In this document: positions 62,339 to 64,000 of the stretch, one piece after another | Numbering within the stretch: position 1 is the stretch's first letter | Layout: each line of letters starts with the position of its first letter | DNA from: Russula earlei | Taxonomy: Eukaryota > Basidiomycota > Agaricomycetes > Russulales > Russulaceae | Assembly: GCA_025769875.1 (NCBI GenBank) | Contig: JAGFNK010000039.1 | Location: 1-64,000, forward strand | Direction of reading: 5' to 3' | DNA length: 64,000 nucleotides | Position numbers and translations under genes: made by a program | The notes under the pieces: model-generated | Seen by the model: the letters and a program-made list of their open reading frames with translations, nothing else | What the model was told of the DNA's origin: nothing | Databases searched by the model: none

Positions 62339-64000
62339 CCTCCTTTCATCCCATTGCCCTGCTGGGTTATAATGTCAATGAGCTCAAGATCTGATTCAGT
62401 AACTGGGACCTGTGCATGACACATGAGAGTTGGAGGTTCATCATCATCATCAACTTCTTCAACAGTGGCCTTCCTGGATACCTTGGAAAGGTTCTGAATG
62501 TGAGACCTAGTGGCTTTAGACTTCCATGCCATAGTATAGAGTGCAGGGAGGGCTTCAATCCTCTACTTTTCCTTGTCTCATGGTTAGGAAGGTCACATGT
62601 TTGGTCACATGATGTGGCCAAATTGTGTCAATGCAATTTCTTGACCTTGTCCCCAATGCATTGAAATTAATACATAAAGTGTTTAGAAACAAGTTTCCAA
62701 CTTCAAAATTGGGACTCTTATTATTCCTTCAAATGTATAATATTGCAGAAAGTGTTCTCAGAGACCTTTTCATAGGCATCCTATCTATAGTTTTCAGGAC
62801 TTAGAATTGCAAAAGGTATAATGTGGCAAGTGTTGAAGCCATTGCAAAAGTGGGTTGTTTTGCTTACATAACCACATGCTGGCAATGAATGACACCTACC
62901 TTAGGGCAATGTGATTGCCATGTGTGTTGCATCTGTCACAGTGTGTTTGAGAGTCCTGAAGACTAACATGTTTAAGGCATGCAATGAGGACATGGGTTTC
63001 ATCTGGACATATACTGTACTATATTACCCTGTACATTTGTCACCCCTGGTCATTCATCAGGTACTCTCAGGTCACATCAGTCACAGTGCTGTTTTCAAAG
63101 TCTGATTCATCCCTTGTGAGTCTGTGAAGATGGTTGAGGCAGTGGGCAAAGTCTTTTAGGCTACATACTGTATTTTATACCTAAAATATCACACTCACAA
63201 CCATTAAGTGAAGAATCTATATAGCTCAAAGTCAGTACTAAGGAGTGTGTGGATTGTACAGTGGGTATCCATAGGGAAAATATGGATGTGGGACTGCAAA
63301 GTGGTTGGGCATGCTTAGGGATGGCAGCTCATGAGCAGAGAATGTTGTGTGAGCAGTGCTGGTGTGTGTTGGATGGCTTGGGGCAGAGCTTGTCACCTGG
63401 CTGTGCCAAGAGGGTCCAGGGAAAAGGTCAATGAAGCATGGATTTTCCTTCAGTTCTGGATGGTCATGAAGGTGTTCTTTGATGCAAGTGACAAGATCCT
63501 TCATATTCCCTTCTGTTGAGATTTGGAGTGCTCTGGAAAGTGCAAGAAGATTGTCCTTTTTGTACCATGACATGGGTACATTGAATGTATGAGATTGCAC
63601 CTCATCAACGATCCTGGCATTTCATGCAGCTGCATCAGCAATCCTTTGAGCATCTCACTCAGCCTCAGCCCTCTCCTGTGCTTTCTATTTGACCTCTTCA
63701 GTCTCAAATTGTGCCCTAAGCTCTGGCATGGTTACAAAATGAGCCTTGATCTTTGTTGAACCACAAAGTCACTTTTTGGAGGGGTTAATGATCTTTATTT
63801 GTGCTTCTCTCAACTGACACCAGGCAAGTGTGCAGTGTGCATTCAAAGCAGCAATTTCAGAGTCTTTCATCTAAATCATTTGCTTCAGTACAAAAGTTTG
63901 TGACCAAAAGCCAAGAAGCTCCTCAAGAAGCTTGTCTCAGTCCTTTGTCTCATCCTGTGTGAGTGTAGCCTGGGTGCATGGACTGTAAAGGATGGTACAG
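62339..64000 (-). pseudogene. decayed transposon-like gene, N-terminal part, almost CpG-free
   Basis: On the - strand from the window edge: a charged helix (ETEEVK-stop-KAQERAEAE-stop-DAQRIADAAA-stop), then a SAP-like helix-extended-loop-helix stretch (MSWYKKDNLLALSRALQIS, MKDLVTCIKEHLHDHPEL) around 63400-63570, and further on MAWKSKATRSHIQNLSKVS (62532 leftwards). The three stops fall where CGA/CAG-type codons are expected. This combination recurs in many Agaricomycetes in transposon-linked proteins, though I cannot name the family. The segment has about one CpG in 1.66 kb. Confidence 0.4.

Noticed and set aside
1..64000. CRISPR arrays, rRNA, tRNA, bacterial defence systems
   Set aside because: No regular spaced repeats, no rRNA or tRNA-like sequence recognised, and the content is clearly eukaryotic.

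Overview
This window is from a filamentous fungus, most likely an Agaricomycete (Basidiomycota). The grounds are its F-box genes of the type expanded in mushroom-forming fungi, short introns, a chromodomain Ty3/gypsy element, several Ty1/copia elements, a fungal-type hAT element, and CpG decay in repeats. I found no rRNA, tRNA, CRISPR array or bacterial-type operon. By eye, the only host genes that still look intact or nearly so are three F-box genes. Everything else is transposon, decayed gene or flank.

Backbone: seven copies of one F-box/LRR-like gene lie on the + strand: A (760-2331), B (12247-13748), C (30403-31968), D (33336-34927), E (35897-37458), F (40276-41832) and G (49986-50541). 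A and F are intact. B loses about 22 C-terminal residues. C, D and E carry frameshifts or stops, and G is only a C-terminal piece. A 38-42 nt intron near the 5' end explains apparent frame breaks in B and E. Between them, on the - strand, lie copies of two unrecognised families, here called U (3337-12171, 14006-15600, 16075-16998, 35165-35610) and V (32559-33149, 39148-39884). A decayed palmitoyl-protein thioesterase gene (42683-49671) sits between F and G.

Transposons, with borders I could define: Copia-1 (3802-8601, -, TSD GCTCT); hAT (9335-11565, -, 8-bp TSD AGTGGAAC); Copia-2 (16999-25029, -, TSD AAGAG); Copia-3 (25289-30061, +, TSD AGGCA, LTRs identical by eye); Copia-4 (42939-48782, -, TSD ATTCA); and a chromovirus-type gypsy (52025-60671, +, no TSD seen). 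Copia-2 contains a solo gypsy LTR (19477-20064, TSD TCAGA). It also contains a solo LTR of a further family Z (21474-23390, TSD GGTTG), which itself holds an inverted second Z LTR (22350-23311, TSD CAGTC). A third Z LTR is at 61396-62338 (TSD CCTCC).

The right end (60672-64000, continuing at 51799-52024 across the gypsy element) is a decayed - strand transposon-like gene. Its outer 1.66 kb has almost no CpG dinucleotides. Main points: a Tf1-like self-priming arrangement in the gypsy LTR; half-tRNA(Met)-type primer sites in all four copia elements; a long extra zinc-knuckle region after the gypsy chromodomain; and CpG-to-TpG/CpA decay that has removed catalytic residues and created stops.
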